Of a stretch of 64,000 nt of DNA, positions 48,380 to 58,563 are shown piece by piece. The notes under the pieces were generated by a model. That model searched no databases. It had not been told where the DNA came from and worked only from the letters and a program-made list of their open reading frames with translations. Made by a program: the position numbers and the translations under genes. Numbering within the stretch: the first letter of the stretch is position 1; each line of letters begins with the position of its first letter. This DNA is from Lumbricus rubellus (Eukaryota; Annelida; Clitellata; Crassiclitellata; Lumbricidae), in NCBI GenBank assembly GCA_945859605.1, contig OX243819.1, forward strand, positions 3,937,688-4,001,687. The letters run 5' to 3'.

Positions 48380-48575
48380 GTTCATCGTCATCATCATCAT
48401 CAGCATCATCGACGTCGTCGTCATCATCGTCGTCGTCGTCATCCTCATCATCCTCGTTTGTAGTCGTCATCGTCACTGTCATCTTCATCATCATCGTCGT
48501 CATCGTCGTTATAAGTTCCTGACGTCAGCCATTTGGCGGCGATGGTTACGAATAAATGGCTTCCATTTTCACGGT
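48380..48575. repeat. TCA/TCG tract joined to the TTATAAGTTCC repeat end
   Basis: Interrupted TCATCATCG repeats (48,385-48,512) followed by TTATAAGTTCCTGACGTCAGCCATTTGGCGGCGATGGTTACGAATAAATG. This is the best-preserved copy of the unit at 6,345 and 47,011. Confidence 0.75.
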
Positions 48576-48737
48576 CATTATTTCTGTGAAGCCCTATAAT
48601 ATTGCTGCCATTGTGGTTCAGTTCAAGTATAGAGACCTGTGAGACCATGCACTCCAATGAGTCAACCCCATGGAGTAGACCTGCAAGTCACCCCAAGTCG
48701 ACAGAATTGAGTCGTTTCTGCTTCAATACCGCAACTG

Positions 48738-49085
48738 GGAGCCGGACATTTACCCCCTGACATATTCCCCCCGGACATATTCCCCCCGGACATTTACCCC
48801 CGGACGTTTCCCCCCGTTTTTGACTAGGACATTTACCCCCCCCCTCGGACAATTTCCCCCTCTGCACATTATAGGTCAGGCATCGTGAGGGTTGGTTAGG
48901 TTTAGGTTAGGCATCGTGAGGGTCGGTTAGGGTTAGTGGTAGGGTTAGTGCAGTCATTAAAAAAATAGGGACCCTTATGAGGGAGGAAATGTCCTAGGTC
49001 GGGGGGAAAACGTCCGGAGGGGGGTAAATGTCCGGGGGGAATATGTCCGGGGGGAATAAGTCCGGGGGGAAATGTCATACATCCA
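48738..49085. mobile_element. Foldback element with GGACATTTACCCCC arms
   Basis: The left arm carries CGGACATATTCCCCCCGGAC-type tandem words; the right arm carries the inverse (GTCCGGGGGGAATATGTCCG). CCGCAACTG occurs directly on each side (48,729-48,737 and 49,086-49,094), a probable 8-9-bp target duplication. The core (about 48,875-48,960) contains GTTAGGCATCGTGAGGGTCGGTTAGGG, also found inverted in the core of the element at 10,054-10,371. No coding capacity. Confidence 0.75.
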
Positions 49086-49099
49086 CCGCAACTGACCCC

Positions 49100-50195
49100 T
49101 TGTCGAATTTTGTAGAGAGAAGTCGCTTAACGTTTTTAACCCACAAGTCGACTTAAAGCGACTTGAAGCCCAAACATAGTTAGATTTCTCACTTCAAACC
49201 AATGATCGACAGTATTTTATGCCGTTTTTTGTTGTTGTGACGAGTCTATACGAAAATGATTTGTAGGCCTGTCAGTTCTAACTTCTACGGTCTATAGTAT
49301 ACCGCGTACGCGTATACGAAGGCTGCGAAATTACTTTGTATTGTCGAAGTCGGCTTTGTCAAACAGTATAGGCCTATACTTAGAGGCCTACACAGTAATT
49401 TATCGGTATTTTGCTGTCGTCCGCCGATCTATTCAATGCAGGCTATTCATGTCATGTTATTCCATATTAAGACTTCAAACGCACCGTATACCGGTCCGTA
49501 TACGTTGCTTAAAAATGGCGAATCGAAATGTTAATAAGGCGTTTTGTAAGCACGACAGCTTAATCAAGACTTCAACGCGAGCAAATCAGTGAACTTCTAC
49601 TATAGGCCTAGTGGTAAGTGAATTCGACGCAAAGAAAGCTGGATTTCATATTAATAAATCGATGGTTTAGCTCTGCTTTCGTTCATTAGGCCTATATGTT
49701 GTTGTTAATGATGTTAATGGTTGCCAGGCAAAATTGTTTTGATCTCTTGCATTATTTTAACCGTAGACTACGTAAGCTTAAATTAAATAGGCTAATGGTT
49801 ATTAGTATAAGCTTATGTCAGAAGTCGGCTTCAAGTTTGTTTGTTTTTCTGCCAAGTCGGTTTGGCTCCAAGTTGTCGACTTCAAATCGACCTCAATTCA
49901 CTTTATATAGGGTCAAGTGGGGTCAGATTGGCTGACCAAAGTCATTCCCAGGTCTAAGTTCAAGTGATGATATAATTATGTCCTAATTAATTTTATATGT
50001 TGCCTATATCCTATCCAGTGCAGTCTTGATCTGCCTTCGCTTCTTTTTGCTTCGAATTTTACATGAAGTGCATGTCTTGTGTAGAATTCGGTTAAATTCT
50101 TATTCCACCTACAAATCTAAAATATATATCGGAGTTCTTTCGGTGCATGTAGCAATAGTTAGTTTTTTCGTTCATCCATTCATTGATTTCATTCA
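49100..50195. other. No gene seen; TAGGCCTA-rich intergenic DNA
   Basis: AT-rich sequence with AAGTCGACTT-type motifs near 49,130-49,170 and 49,870, and several TAGGCCTA words. No exon supported. Confidence 0.5.
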
Positions 50196-50204
50196 TTCAA
50201 TCTA

Positions 50205-50846
50205 CAGGGTGGCGCAGAAAAAACCGGACTATTAGTTTTTGCAAATGCATCGTTTGAATAATCAAAGTAATTATCGCCTTAAAACTATCATTAGACAGAA
50301 AAGTGACGTCGTCCTACATCAAGGATTACCGCCAGACATAGTATATAGCTCACTCTGGTGGCAATTTCAATTTCCAGCAGGATGGAGCACCTGCTCATCG
50401 TTCACGAAAAACAGTTGCTTTTCTCACTGCTCACGTTCCAGACTTTATTGAACCAGAAAATTGGCCACCGAACAGTCCGGACTTGAATCCCGTAGACTAT
50501 TCGATCTGGGGAATGCCTCAGCAGCTTGTCTACAGGCAGAGAATTCGAGATATTGAACATTTGAAAGAAGTTCTGACCGCATGCTGGGACGAAATCAGCG
50601 AGGACACTATCAACCGTGCTATTGGACAGTTTCGCAAGCGATTATCATTGGTTATCGCAGCAAACGGAGGACATATTGAACATCACTGAAATTTTACAGT
50701 TCATTCAATGTTATATTAAATGCCAAACCAATGCCATTTTTCTGTGTAATTTATGTCTAATCATAGTTTTAAGGCGATAATTACTCTGATTATTCAAGCG
50801 ATGCAATTGCAAAAACTAATAGTCCGGTTTTTTCTGCGCCACCCTG
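50205..50846 (+). mobile_element. Mariner-like element, internally deleted
   Basis: CAGGGTGGCGCAGAAAAAAC at left and the inverse at right form terminal inverted repeats of about 90 bp, with TA duplicated at 50,203-50,204 and 50,847-50,848, the hallmark of IS630/Tc1/mariner insertion. Only the end of the transposase remains: after the left repeat the sequence jumps into the catalytic domain. The retained half and both ends are well preserved. Confidence 0.9.
50360..50689 (+). pseudogene. Mariner-like transposase, carboxyl-terminal half
   Basis: The frame reads FQQDGAPAHRSRKTVAFL and WPPNSPDLNPVDYSIWG, then RDIEHLKEVLTACWDEISED and IGQFRKRLSLVIAANGGH, ending at the stop after 50,689. The second and third catalytic aspartates (in QQDGAPAH and NPVDY) are 37 residues apart, a DD37D spacing. 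The helix-turn-helix DNA-binding part and first catalytic aspartate are absent. It overlaps a frame change near 50,360-50,480: the first motif is in a different frame register from the longest ATG-initiated frame beginning at 50,483. Non-functional. Confidence 0.8.
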
Positions 50847-50864
50847 TATATCAATAGAACTGCC

Positions 50865-51060
50865 ATGAATAAAACACGAGCATTTGCCTTCGTTGGCCCC
50901 GCATAGCACTGCAGGGGAACCAGTGACCTTCTTCGACGCCTTCCTCCTTATTGTCTAGTGTCTCAAAACCACTTTTCTTTCTCTCTTGATCTCTCGCACT
51001 GCCTCCGATTAGCGTGCACTCTATAGGCGCTATATAAATAAATTCATAGATAAGCGTATA
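50865..51060 (+). mobile_element. LINE 3'-end fragment
   Basis: CACGAGCATTTGCCTTCGTTGGCCCCGCA reads TRAFAFVGPA, then CTATAGGCGCTATATAAATAAATTC: the family at 14,465, here with stops. Confidence 0.5.
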
Positions 51061-51279
51061 CAATGCAATCAATCAGTCGTATACACTGCAATACAATCAA
51101 TCAGTCTTGTTCGTTCGTTGCAATCAATAATTCAATTCGTTACTTCTTCGTTTGTTCGTTCTATTCAATCATTGTGTACTTGTTCAGTGTTCACTAATCT
51201 TGCCTATAGGCCTATTATCAAGGTCGTCGACGCAGCGCTTTTGCATAGGCCTGCTTGGTTGGTATACATTTACTTATAG

Positions 51280-52015
51280 CAACCTGTGTGCCGCGGCACA
51301 CTAGCGTGCCGCGAGAACTTTGCAGGTGTGCCGCGGGAAAATTCTAAAATGTTATTATTTAATAATGACTCAAAGCAAAACAACCGAAAACATCATTACT
51401 GCAACATCAAAACTTAAGTCAGTTGATCTTAATATCTCACACTGTAGCAGGTTAAGATATCCAAGAAAATCTTGATTGTTTTCCCACAGTCATTGAATCT
51501 CAGTTAAAAAAGAAAATTGCACGTGAAATAGGCTATAGGGCCTACTAAACACATTGATAAACCTACAACAAGTACTAGGCCTATATACAGCATTAGGCCT
51601 ACGCTACTTCCCTTCACTTGCAATCGACAATTTTTACTGGGTAACATGGGAGGAGTTGCGGAAGCTTATAATTAATAGATGACTGTCAGGTTTTTTCCCG
51701 TTTGGGGGGGGGGGGGGGGGCTAAAAATTTGGGCTTTCTTTGGGGAGAAGACTCAAATTTTTTCCTGGACCCAAAAGAAGTTCAGGTTTTTGCGAGTATG
51801 ATTGTCGTCTCTGGAGCCTCATTTCAATTTGATCTGCTGACTGACTAGACTCACTAAAGTAGGCTATTATTTAGATAAGAGGAACAATAAAATTAGAATG
51901 TTATTAAATAATAGTGACAAATAGATTAAAAAATTGATAATTATAATTGAGTGTGCCGCGAAATTTTTTAGACCTTCTTACTGTGCCGCATGCCAAAAAA
52001 GGTTGGGAATCACTG
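51280..52015. mobile_element. hAT-like non-autonomous element
   Basis: Ends in GGTTGGGAATCACTG (inverse CAGTGATTCCCAACC, a typical hAT terminus). Both ends carry GTGCCGCGGC/GTGCCGCATGCC sub-terminal repeats. An 8-bp duplication ACTTATAG flanks it (51,272-51,279 and 52,016-52,023). The left end starts at CAACCTGTG, about ten bases short of the right end. No transposase frame. Confidence 0.8.
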
Positions 52016-52139
52016 ACTTATAGTATATGCTACAGCCGCTAGGGCCTACATACTGCTTGAATGAAGCATCTATGGCTGCTCTGACATGCAGACTAATCGT
52101 CTTAAACACGACCATGCAGTTCAAGGTGAAATAATACGA

Positions 52140-52560
52140 AGGGTGTGTGTGTGTGTGGGTGTGTGTAGGAATGTTTATTTATGGTTTGTTGTGAGATATT
52201 GTGATTGTGATTGACTGGACCAACAGGTTGCTGTAACTTGAAAGCCTGTAAGGAGTTGGCTGCTGTAAAGAGTTGTCATCTTTTAGGGCGTATTCGATTG
52301 TATGAACTAATACTTGTTTGTATGTATGCATGCAAATATGTATATATGCAAGTGTGTGTGTATGTATGTATGAATGTGCGTATGTATGTAATGTATGTAT
52401 GTAATACGTATGTATTCCATTCACGCAACCATCCATCCATCCTTCTTTTCTTCAATGTACCTTTCCACCCCTCCCTCCATCCGTCCATTCGTCCCTCCCT
52501 CCATCCATCCCTCCATCCATCCATCCTTCTGTTCTTCAATGTACCTTTCCTCCCTCCCTC
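52140..52560. repeat. GTGT, TATG and CCATCC simple repeats
   Basis: GTGTGTGT (52,143-52,165), GTATGTATG (52,318-52,415) and CCATCCATCCCTCC (52,430-52,590). The block CTTTTCTTCAATGTACCTTTCC occurs twice, near 52,445 and 52,530. Confidence 0.8.
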
Positions 52561-52734
52561 TCGCTCCCTCCCCCGTCCGTTCAAGCGTGGGAACTCTTGT
52601 GGTAATTTTAGATATGACGTTATACGAGGTCAGATAGAGGTCAACTGTGTCCATTTCATTCGACGCATTAAGTGGCGTCCAGCTGTTTCGCCGATTCACA
52701 ACAGTAATCAAAACACTGATGCAGATGATGATGA

Positions 52735-53245
52735 TGACCTCCTCCTCCTTATACTCCTCCTATTCCTCCTCTCTTTCCTCCTCCTCCTCCCTCTTCCTTC
52801 TCCCTCGTCCTTCTCTCGATACCCTCAACAACAACAGTCACAGTTGTGGCAATGTTGGTGGGTTAACAGCAGCTCTCTAACCGACGACGGAAAGCGGTGG
52901 CTCTTGCCATCATTTCATTCCACATTCCATGGAACACAAGAGATCCTTCCATACTCCAGTCTCGCATCCTCGTCCTCGTCCTCCAATTCCTTCGGCTCCT
53001 ACTTCTCCTTCTCTTCCTCAGCTTCTTCGGCTCTCCTTAATTCTCCTTCTCATTCTCCTACATATCCTCCTCCTACTTTCTCCTCCTACTCCTCCTTCTG
53101 CTCCTCCTCCTCGTCCTCCTCATCCACGACCTCCACCTCCTACTCCTCAGCCTCCTTCTTCCATTTCTACTCCTTCTCTTCCTCCTTGTCCTTCTCTTCC
53201 TCCTTGTCCTTCTCCTCGTCCTTCTCCTCGTCGTTTTCTTCATCA
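52735..53245. repeat. CTCCTC-rich low-complexity DNA
   Basis: CTC/TCC-rich sequence that yields a 362-residue Ser-rich frame on the plus strand (52,211-53,299). No domains, no initiation or splice context; compositional artefact. Confidence 0.7.
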
Positions 53246-53372
53246 GATTCCACGCTTGAGGTTCATTATGGCAATGTCATGCATTTGATTCTTAATTAGA
53301 CTAAACGCCCTCAGGTCGTTTCACCTCAAAGGCCAACAATCTACATGGAGAGGCCAACACTCTGACCTCTCT

Positions 53373-53572
53373 CAGTCAGTCAGTCAGTCAGTCAGTCAGT
53401 CAGTCAGTCAGTCAGTCAGTCAGTCAGTCAGTCAGTCAGTCAGTCAGTCAGTCAGTCAGTCAGTCAGTCAGTCAGTCAGTCAGTCAGTCAGTCAGTCAGT
53501 CAGTCAGTCAGTCAGTCAGTCAGTCAGTCAGTCAGTCAGTCAGTCAGTCAGTCAGTCAGTCAGTCAGTCAGT
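53373..53572. repeat. (CAGT)50 perfect microsatellite
   Basis: 200 bases of uninterrupted CAGT, 50 units, followed by TATTGAGTCTATCAG. Confidence 0.98.
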
Positions 53573-54154
53573 TATTGAGTCTATCAGTCTACAGTAACTG
53601 GTTTGAATGATATAGGGGGCCTATAAGGCGACCACGTTAACGCGTACAATGTATTACTTTGGGTTTTCCTGTTGTCAGTGCTTGTATGCATTGTGCTAAT
53701 TGTTCTTGTTTGAAGATTGGCGAACAATAGAATGCATTTTGATTTGATTTAATTTGATTTGATGTATTTTTCATAGAGGCCATTTTTATCATGGGGTCCA
53801 GGTGTCCTTTATTTTCTTCGCCCTTCTGTTCATCCATCTGTCAGTTTCGGCGTCAGTTATGATTAGAGTTACACTGACGAAATGAAAGTCGTTGGTTTGG
53901 AAATTTAGGTCAGGCGCGAGTTGACGAATTAGGTCAGGGCGTGACGGGACAGTACGCCCCCTCGTTAGCAACAAGCGTCCGCTATCCGTGATTTACGGAT
54001 TGAGTTTATGGACATCTGCAGTGACGAGCGAGGAAGACGATCCATGGATGAATGGATGAATGGATGAATGGACAGCGTTAGGTTGTTGTCCGCTTAATTA
54101 CGCTTCTCTGATTCTTCGCGAAAACTTCGTTGAGGTTCGTTTGGTTGAAGAGAG

Positions 54155-54480
<326 letters not shown>

Positions 54481-54851
54481 AGTTAAGGGATAAAGTGAGA
54501 GAGAGAGTTGGAGGGAAGGGATGAAGAAGAAAAGGGGCAATAGAGCGTGAATACTGAACAAGAGGGAAATAAGGATGGAGAGGGAATGAGAGTGAGAGAG
54601 GGAAGGAAGGAGTTGGAAAAGGAACGTTGGCCAAACAACGCTTGCTCGCGCTGCCATGACTTCTAAGTCTTAATTCCGTCGTTGACTGGTGGATAGCAAA
54701 ACCTTTTGTGCAAGAGGAGAGATGATGAATTTGATGATAACCTATAAAAAGCTTACTGTACACTTCTTCTCCAGACATCCATCCTCGCTTCCGCACAATC
54801 CTCCTCATGTCAGATTCATAGGTTTATATACTTGCTGGTTGATGTTTTAAT

Positions 54852-56044
54852 TAGGGCTGTTCATTAATCGCCGTTAACGCGAGCGATGAACGCGTTAAAA
54901 AAATTTGCGATTAATTTTTTTAACGCGTTAACCGCACGCGTTAACGTAATACCGAATATAATGACTATTGCACGCCACAGTATCTCTGATATCGGATTTA
55001 TGCGAATAGAAATGGCAGTACACGATGATTGATCCTGCAAGCATCGTACGGTTCAAAACTGCCTTCATCGCAGATCTTCAACGACGAAAACAAAACGTCA
55101 GCATGTCATGGTTGAGAATCGCAACTGCTCTCGACCCGCGCGTTTCAAATATCTGAAATGCTAGACTCAGCTAGAGAGAAAAACAGAAGAGACGAATTTG
55201 GCAAGAGCTGAAAGTTCTTGTGGAAAACTCAGACCAACGTGCTGACCTTCAGCACACAGTAGATGAGTAGAAGAACCATAATCAACCATTCCAAAAGAAA
55301 ATGCGACTGCATGAACTGTCATCCGACTCTGAAGATTGCTTCGCCACTGATGCTTTGTTCTGTTGTTGAACGAAACAGACTTGTTCGACAAATTGAGAAA
55401 GATCTGGATCCATTGCAGTGGTGGAAGTTACAGGAGGACAAATACCCAGCCCTATGTTATCTATGAAATACCTATAGGATCCCCGGACACCACGGTCCAT
55501 GTGAACGTCTCTTTTCTGTATCTGGGTCTGTTGTGAATAAAATAGAGCCTCACTTGAACCAGCCAACGTAAACAAACTTGTTTGCTTTAAGCAATTGGCT
55601 AAGTCATTAATTTAATAATCGAATAGCCTATGGCCCTATGTGTTAGTTTCACCTTTATGTGTTAGTTGAACCTAATTAGTTTCACTTTATGGAAGTTGAT
55701 GTCCTTGTAAAAGTAGGCCTAGCCCAAACTAAAAGGAAAGTAGAAAACTTTTTGGCTGCACTGGCTGATTTGAATTGTTTACTGTTTAATCGATTATTTC
55801 TGTTACACCGAATTGTTCTGAAATTATGAGGAATAACAATCATGATTAATCAAGAATTAATTATTTTACTTTTAGGCTTATGGTTAATTGAACTGTTTTG
55901 TAATAAGCTTAGCAAGTAAACAGCTATGTCAGGCAATGTGAAAAAATGTCGATTAATATGGCGTTAAAATGGCGTTAATTTGCGATTAAAAATTTTAATC
56001 GTGCGATTAACGCGATTAATTTTTTTAATCGAACGACAGCTCTA
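54852..56044 (+). mobile_element. hAT transposon, decayed and shortened
   Basis: Termini TAGGGCTGT and ACAGCTCTA with an 8-bp duplication GTTTTAAT (54,844-54,851 and 56,045-56,052). Sub-terminal CGATTAA/GCGTTAA repeats fill both ends (54,866-54,950; 55,955-56,030). About 1.19 kb remains of an element whose relatives are usually several kilobases. It encodes only transposase remnants. Confidence 0.85.
55340..55565 (+). pseudogene. hAT transposase dimerisation-domain remnant
   Basis: Reads LDPLQWWKLQEDKYPALCYL, then with a stop and frame change IPG, CERLFSVSGSVVNKIEPHLN. These are the WW and CERLFS.aG motifs of the hAT carboxyl-terminal dimerisation domain. Upstream fragments (55,020-55,330) are too decayed to assign. 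Confidence 0.75.
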
Positions 56045-56129
56045 GTTTTAATAGAAAATGGTCCGTTGATTTCGTGTGTATAATTGTATACTATTTATAT
56101 TTTATTGTAGGAATTGGCATACATTCCTT

Positions 56130-56165
56130 GAAGGGGCGCTATATAAATTACATAGATACACCTTA
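56130..56165 (+). repeat. LINE/SINE tail fragment
   Basis: CCTTGAAGGGGCGCTATATAAATTAC: a solitary tail of the dispersed family. Confidence 0.5.
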
Positions 56166-56270
56166 AAACTCTTCATCCAGTCATTCCTATTGCTTGTCTG
56201 CTGTCCTTTTATACAATGTATACGGTTACGGTTTGTCCCCCCGATTGTTAACAATCAAATACTTATACAG

Positions 56271-56445
56271 GGTGGGCCATAAAAAGTAACCCCTAAGGTT
56301 TTTTGCCCATATCTTGGCCAGTAGTAAGAATTTCGAAATGAAATTTTACAGTCTTAAAGACAATTCATATTTACATATGATGGCCAGATTTCATCAACAT
56401 ATTTCAGAGAGAACAAAAGTTATATCACTTTTTGTGAGGCCACAT
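56271..56445 (+). mobile_element. Solo terminal repeat of a mariner-like element
   Basis: TACAGGGTGGGCCATAAAAAGTAACCCC.. followed by TTTTTTGCCCATATCTTGG and ACAAAAGTTATATCAC resembles one terminal repeat of an IS630/Tc1/mariner element. No matching inverse end is found downstream, so the rest is deleted. Confidence 0.55.
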
Positions 56446-56719
56446 CCCCATTCTTCCCCCATTCCTCTTCGTTTTCCTTTTGCCACTCTGTCCCCCAATA
56501 TCTACATGTACATCCATTTCCTCACATCCTTCCTTCCGTCCCTCTGTCCGTCCAACTGACTCACCCATCAAAATGGTCCAACCTCCATAATAATACTCCA
56601 CATAATCATAATTTATAGCCTTCCATTTGTCCCACATAGTGTTGGCTTTCATAATTATCATCATGCCAACTCCTTCATAAATTTCTTTCGTCGTTTTCAA
56701 TATAGTTGCAGGATGGGCG

Positions 56720-56777
56720 TGTCTGTCTGTCTGTCTGACTAACTCTGATTGCCGCTGTCTCTCTATGGCTGTGTCTG

Positions 56778-56852
<75 letters not shown>

Positions 56853-56858
56853 CTCTCC

Positions 56859-56894
<36 letters not shown>

Positions 56895-57020
56895 GTCTGT
56901 CTCTCTCTGTCTCTGTCTCTCTGTCTCTGTCTCTCTGTCTCTCTCTCTCTTACTCTCTCTGTCTCTGACGGTTTGTCTCTCTGACTCTCTCTCTCTCTCT
57001 CTGTCTGTCTCTGTGTTCTG
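56720..57020. repeat. CT/CTGT-rich microsatellite
   Basis: (CT)n with CTGTCTGT and CTCCGT interruptions. Pseudo-protein frames on both strands (Ser/Leu, Arg/Glu) are artefacts. Confidence 0.9.
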
Positions 57021-57734
57021 CTGCGTATGTGCTTGTCTTTGTCTCTTTCGAACGACACGGATCTAATGGCACAACAAGCGAACTTCTTTTATAGGAATAC
57101 GATTTTCTTTGTTCTCCAACTGCATGTTGAGCGATTAACTCAATTCTAACGACTCTCTCTCTCTCTTCTCCTGCTGCTTACTCCATGTCGCTCCTTGTAT
57201 GTCTTCCTGTCCGTCCGTCCGTCCATCCCTCTGTCTCTATGTCTGCACGTGTGCATGCATTGAAAGTAAGTAAGTAATAAGTAAGCATAACCTCCAGCAA
57301 ACGCACAATGGGACATGAAAAATAATGCAATATAACGCACATAATTTATATACAGGGTGGCTAAAAAAAACGTACCACCGGAAAAAATGCGATAACTTCG
57401 CTACCAATTGACCTTTTTCTCCGAAAATTTTCCAATTTGCAGGGGAATCAATTTACCACAATCCCTGAAAGTTTCAGTTGAAACTTTTCATGTTTGCAAA
57501 AGTTACAGGTGTTCAAACTTAAAATTTCGTTTTTTTTAAATATCCGGATAATCTTGTTCCATTACATGTGATTTCATTACGATTTTTTTGGCAAATTGCA
57601 ACACATAAAATGATGACAATGTCATACAACCTCACTAAGAGCTGTAGATAAGCTGTTTATTATGTAAGCTGTTAGTATATGGTCATATTTTGTATATTAA
57701 GGCCTCAGTTTGTGAATCCGTTACTGAACGTCAT

Positions 57735-58385
57735 GGGCAAAGTTTCTGCAGAGGATAAAATGGGAACTCGGACGTTACGTGAACAGAGACTGGGACATCG
57801 CGCGGTCATAGCAAAAGACCCAGTGAAAAGTGAAGCCTGAAGCACTTTGAAGGCTATCTGCAAACGTGTTTATGTAACGAAGGTCAGATGCTGGAAGAGA
57901 GGCAGGAAGTTGTCATTTGGTCTGACGGGGGAAAATGTCATGTTCAGGAAATTCGCTTGGTATTCGAAAGGGTTACGTTTGCAAAGCACATCATGATTTC
58001 AGTATCAGCTATGCTGGCGTGTGTTACAGCTGCAAGAAAAGACTGCATTTAATACCATTCAGTAGGCTAAATGTCAAACTCATCGCTGAACTCTCTTACC
58101 CAGACTCATTGAAGACCAGGCATGCTCTAACATCTGGTTTTAATTTCCAGCAGGACGGTGCGCCTGCTTGCTCGCACGGCAAGGCTGATTATGATGACGC
58201 TACCTTATTTTTGCCATCAAATGCAGTAAATTTATTGGCAAAGGTGACTAACAAACTCGCCAGACCTTAGTCCTCTTGCTTATCACGTCTGGTGAACTAT
58301 TCTGGAACGCTGCAAGACATTTCATCCCAAGTTGGAGAACATTGGCCAGCTGAAGCAAGTCTTGCTGCTAATGTGGGGTCAGTTG
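57735..58385 (+). pseudogene. Mariner-like transposase, decayed and split
   Basis: LSAEDKMGTRTLREQRLG resembles the amino-terminal helix-turn-helix start; FQQDGAPAC (58,143-58,170) is the second catalytic motif with its usual His replaced by Cys; PLAYHVW with a stop, ENIGQLKQVLL and MWGQL follow. Beyond the copia insertion the frame resumes with LPQDPTNKAILSFTKRS. Several stops and frame shifts; non-functional. Confidence 0.75.
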
Positions 58386-58527
58386 TGATAGCAGAATATA
58401 ATTTCCAGCAAACCAATCAAACAAACAAAATGTCTAACATGGCGAGAGGCACGCTCAACAGAGTAGTCACGTGACCAACATAGAGGGATCGTCTGATAAC
58501 TAATGGCCTACTGTCGTTTTTCTAACA
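58386..58527 (-). repeat. 3' LTR of the copia element
   Basis: 142 bp. On the element's strand it starts TGTTAGAAAAACGACAG and ends ATTCTGCTATCA. It is unusually short for an LTR. Confidence 0.95.
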
Positions 58528-58536
58528 CCCCCACTC
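58528..58536 (-). other. Polypurine tract
   Basis: GAGTGGGGG on the minus strand directly before the 3' LTR, the expected position for the plus-strand DNA primer of reverse transcription. Confidence 0.75.
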
Positions 58537-58563
58537 GACAGTACCCCCATCTAACATTAGTTT

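Noticed and set aside
52211..53299. 362-residue plus-strand open frame
   Set aside because: Ser/Leu/Pro-rich because the DNA is CTC-rich; no domain, signal or splice support.
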